Shown piece after piece: positions 63,131-64,000 of a stretch of 64,000 nt of DNA. A program made the position numbers and the translations under genes. The stretch covers positions 53,215-117,214 of the forward strand of contig CAYMGX010000001.1 of assembly GCA_964390065.1 (NCBI GenBank), given 5' to 3'. This DNA comes from JAAZBG01 sp964390065 (lineage in GTDB: Bacteria; Fibrobacterota; Chitinivibrionia; Chitinivibrionales; Chitinispirillaceae). The notes under the pieces were generated by a model. That model did no database searches and had not been told where the DNA came from. It saw nothing but the letters and a program-made list of their open reading frames with translations. Position 1 is the stretch's first letter. Each line of letters starts with the position of its first letter.

Positions 63131-64000
63131 ACATACCACTCCACTTATTAGGTGGACCACTTTTAGGCCAGTCGAGTGGGAGTCCTATCGGCGCATTTTC
63201 TATTTTTTTCTGTTCGAGATTTGAGATGTATTCATCAATCTTACCAGAAAGCGTTTCGTCTTCGGTTTTAATATCCCCACTTTTCAAACTAGATCTTAAT
63301 GTTTTCAACTCTGGTAATAAGTCATAACGTTCAAACGCGTCCATATGATATAAAACGCTTGGAATAAGTGTGTCATTATACATTTTTGGATTTAAGTAGA
63401 TTTTTATTATAGAATCAAATTCCGGAACTTTAAATTTTACCATGCAATCGAGAAAATTATGTTTACACTCATTACTGAAATCCTTTTTTAAAAGACTTGA
63501 AAATGTTTTAGCAATCTTGAAGCCGCCTCTTTCAGAAAGGAATCGTACTATTGAATAGTGAACGTCTTCTGGTTTACTTATGACAACAGCAGACAAAACG
63601 GCATTGAGAATTGTGGTATCTTTTTCGATTATTTTGCACATTCTAAGTTCTGATGTAAGACTGCCCCAATCATCATAGCTTAGTCGATATCCGGTTTGAA
63701 CCATACATTTCTCAAAAAGAGATTTATTTAATTTTATCAAACGTTCCAAGCCTAATACTTTGTAAAAATCAGATCGATTAGTTAAATCAGCTAAAGCAAT
63801 TGCTGTCGAGTTTGAATCAACCTCAAGTCCATTTTGGATAAAACTTTCAAGTCTTCTTACATGCTCTTTTACATTTAACGTGTCAGTGTAGTTGAATTTT
63901 ACAATTGAATCAACCCATTGATTTTTAACGTTTTTTTTGTTATTTGCGCCATTACAATTAACTGCTATTATAAATAATACAACAACCAGAATTTTTATTC
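63129..64000 (-). CDS. Probable lipoprotein (5' end outside window)
   Basis: A partial gene: the frame stays open from the TGA at 63131-63129 to the right edge. Near the edge it reads IKILVVVLFIIAVNC, a signal-like stretch with a weak lipobox, so the true start lies just past 64000. A TTG at 63749 would make only the last 206 residues and is not the real start. The body (about 290 residues seen) is helical, with no recognised domain. The C-terminal ENAPIGLPLDWPKSG is repeated in the adjacent remnant. Function unknown. Confidence 0.65.
   Translation of the reverse strand, partial: IKILVVVLFIIAVNCNGANNKKNVKNQWVDSIVKFNYTDTLNVKEHVRRLESFIQNGLEVDSNSTAIALADLTNRSDFYKVLGLERLIKLNKSLFEKCMVQTGYRLSYDDWGSLTSELRMCKIIEKDTTILNAVLSAVVISKPEDVHYSIVRFLSERGGFKIAKTFSSLLKKDFSNECKHNFLDCMVKFKVPEFDSIIKIYLNPKMYNDTLIPSVLYHMDAFERYDLLPELKTLRSSLKSGDIKTEDETLSGKIDEYISNLEQKKIENAPIGLPLDWPKSGPPNKWSGM

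Overview
The window looks like a Gram-negative, flagellated, polysaccharide-degrading bacterium of moderately low GC. The clues are an LPS heptose epimerase (hldD), flagellar-type genes (a FapA/DUF342 protein, a small rod-like protein, an NtrC-type regulator with its kinase), two chemotaxis receptors, three eukaryotic-like Ser/Thr kinases, and three secreted glycoside hydrolases (GH8, GH43, GH44) that end in a similar C-terminal beta-sandwich of the type-IX-sorting kind. This mix fits the Fibrobacterota/Chitinivibrionia neighbourhood, but that placement is inference; no rRNA or tRNA gene is visible to settle it. No CRISPR array, intact insertion sequence or prophage was seen.

Layout. 1-228: start of a leftward zinc-ribbon membrane protein. 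430-7920: rightward run hldD, fapA-like, secreted TPR protein, FlgN-like coiled coil, PAS histidine kinase and sigma-54 response regulator, probably a flagellar/envelope regulatory operon. 7954-10842: leftward MutY-like glycosylase without the Fe-S cluster, PfkB-like protein without its catalytic Asp, and an ADP-ribosylglycohydrolase. 11242-15107: pdxB and GH8 endoglucanase. 15231-18603: FmdB-like zinc ribbon, CgeB-like glycosyltransferase and CHASE3 chemotaxis receptor, leftward. 18807-27466: Ser/Thr kinase with HEAT-like tail, orphan flagellar rod protein, beta-CASP nuclease, leftward ExbD-like protein, then a small membrane protein, gmk, a second Ser/Thr kinase, yraN and tyrS. 27606-36000: a phosphoesterase/thioredoxin fusion cut by a 10-N assembly gap (29860-29869), DUF2914 protein, yceH, SPOR lipoprotein, ankyrin protein, O6-alkylguanine transferase and histidine phosphatase. 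36224-43016: secreted GH43-CBM6 enzyme followed by a complete sugar ABC transporter operon (binding protein, two permeases, ATPase) of somewhat different base composition. 43267-49220: gltD and gltB. 49491-52890: Ig-like secreted protein, beta-helix membrane protein and a third Ser/Thr kinase. 53357-58188: small membrane protein, alpha/beta hydrolase, HAD phosphatase, aminotransferase and a second CgeB-like glycosyltransferase whose start is disrupted. 58256-62718: second chemotaxis receptor and GH44 enzyme. 62744-64000: a hairpin-rich intergenic repeat, a frameshifted gene remnant, and a partial lipoprotein with the same C-terminal peptide as the remnant.

How the parts may work together. The hydrolases would release oligosaccharides from cellulose/hemicellulose, and the ABC system next to the GH43 gene would import them. 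Chemotaxis receptors and flagellar regulation would steer the cell to substrate. The most distinctive observations are several enzyme-family members that have lost key residues (PfkB Asp to Ser, ExbD Asp to Asn, MutY-like Asp to Glu without Fe-S, kinase HRD to HCD), two homopolymer tracts in or at the start of surface-related genes (G11 in the sugar-binding protein, A7 at the glycosyltransferase start), and a four-copy CGG-centred motif upstream of the ABC operon. I found no convincing wholly new multi-gene system. The best candidates for novelty are the kinase/beta-helix pair at 50166-52890 and the phosphoesterase/thioredoxin fusion at 27606.
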